Assembly: GCA_026315105.1 (NCBI GenBank)
Contig: CM048745.1
Span: forward strand, 759,205,006 to 759,269,005
DNA: 64,000 nucleotides
Source: Locusta migratoria
Taxonomy: Eukaryota; Arthropoda; Insecta; Orthoptera; Acrididae
Direction of reading: 5' to 3'
A program made the translations under genes and the position numbers. Position 1 is the stretch's first letter. Each line of letters opens with the position of its first letter. A model generated the notes under the pieces. It searched no databases, had not been told where the DNA came from, and worked only from the letters and a program-made list of their open reading frames with translations. Of the stretch, positions 63,819 to 64,000 are shown in pieces.

Positions 63819-64000
63819 AAATGTTCAAATATTTGTAAATCTATTCGACCAAACTGCGTGGTCATCAGTCCGTAGCTTACAAACTACTTAAACCTAGGTA
63901 AACTAACCTAAGGACAACACACACAACCATGCCCCAGGGAGGACTCGAACCTCCACGGCGAGCAACCGCACGCTCCGCAGCGAGACGCTTTAGACCGCAC
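63819..64000 (-). mobile_element. SINE family B, runs off the window
   Basis: Minus-strand tail aaaatgttcaaatatttg, body catcagtccgtagcttac, box B gactcgaacctccacgg and part of the head up to tttagaccgc. The 5' end lies beyond position 64000. Confidence 0.9.

Overview
This window is about 64 kb of nuclear DNA from a large, repeat-packed insect genome. It is most likely from an acridid grasshopper or locust (Caelifera, Schistocerca/Locusta-like). Three things point there: dense tRNA-derived SINEs with very similar copies on both strands; RTE, CR1/Jockey-like and I-like LINEs next to Tc1, mariner, hAT, piggyBac and Penelope relics; and a mitochondrial insertion at 24.6-25.6 kb in which cox2 is followed directly by a tRNA-Asp(GTC) sequence. 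That gene order is the derived one I associate with grasshoppers; the ancestral insect order has tRNA-Lys first. I found no convincing host protein-coding gene. Every long open frame with recognisable similarity belongs to a transposable element, and all but one or two are broken. The window probably lies between genes or inside a large intron.

Layout. 0-2.2 kb: decayed Tc1-type transposase cut by SINEs. 2.2-2.5 kb: GC-rich patch. 3.1-4.5 kb: foldback element FB-1 with tRNA-like arms and a 5'-truncated RTE LINE inserted through its end. 5.9-9.2 kb: tRNA-Cys-like SINE D (two copies), SINE E and SINE B. 12.4-14.9 kb: a TTAA-bounded piggyBac element with two SINEs inside, beside a second broken transposase (14.9-15.5 kb). 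15.7-18.9 kb: SINEs, foldback FB-2, a TA-flanked MITE and a small palindrome. 19.2-20.3 kb: GC/CpG-rich island with a possible core promoter. 20.3-22.8 kb: three-level nest (CR1-like LINE, RTE LINE, SINE). 23.6-25.7 kb: transposase relic, then an RTE endonuclease relic containing the mitochondrial insert. 25.8-27.5 kb: foldback FB-3. 28-31 kb: SINE, CR1-like LINE, half an FB-3. 31.5-33.1 kb: hAT. 33.1-34.3 kb: MITE, SINE, RTE stub. 36.4-37.9 kb: three TIR elements in a row, including FB-4. 39.2-41.8 kb: CR1-like and I-like LINEs head to head. 41.9-44.2 kb: second FB-1, tandem palindromic mariners, Penelope scrap. 48.1-49.1 kb: second FB-4 carrying an open frame. 49.4-49.8 kb: second GC island. 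50.2-51.3 kb: short piggyBac-like element. 51.3-64 kb: LINE fragment, SINEs, Penelope RT relic and palindromic FB-4.

The most useful results are: target-site duplications that order the insertions; the inverted, mt-coded cox3/trnD/cox2 insert captured inside a LINE endonuclease; several foldback families whose long arms carry tRNA-like pol III promoter modules; and the FB-4 family, which carries an acidic open frame I do not recognise, conserved between copies. All identifications are by eye from motifs. No alignment or database search was run.
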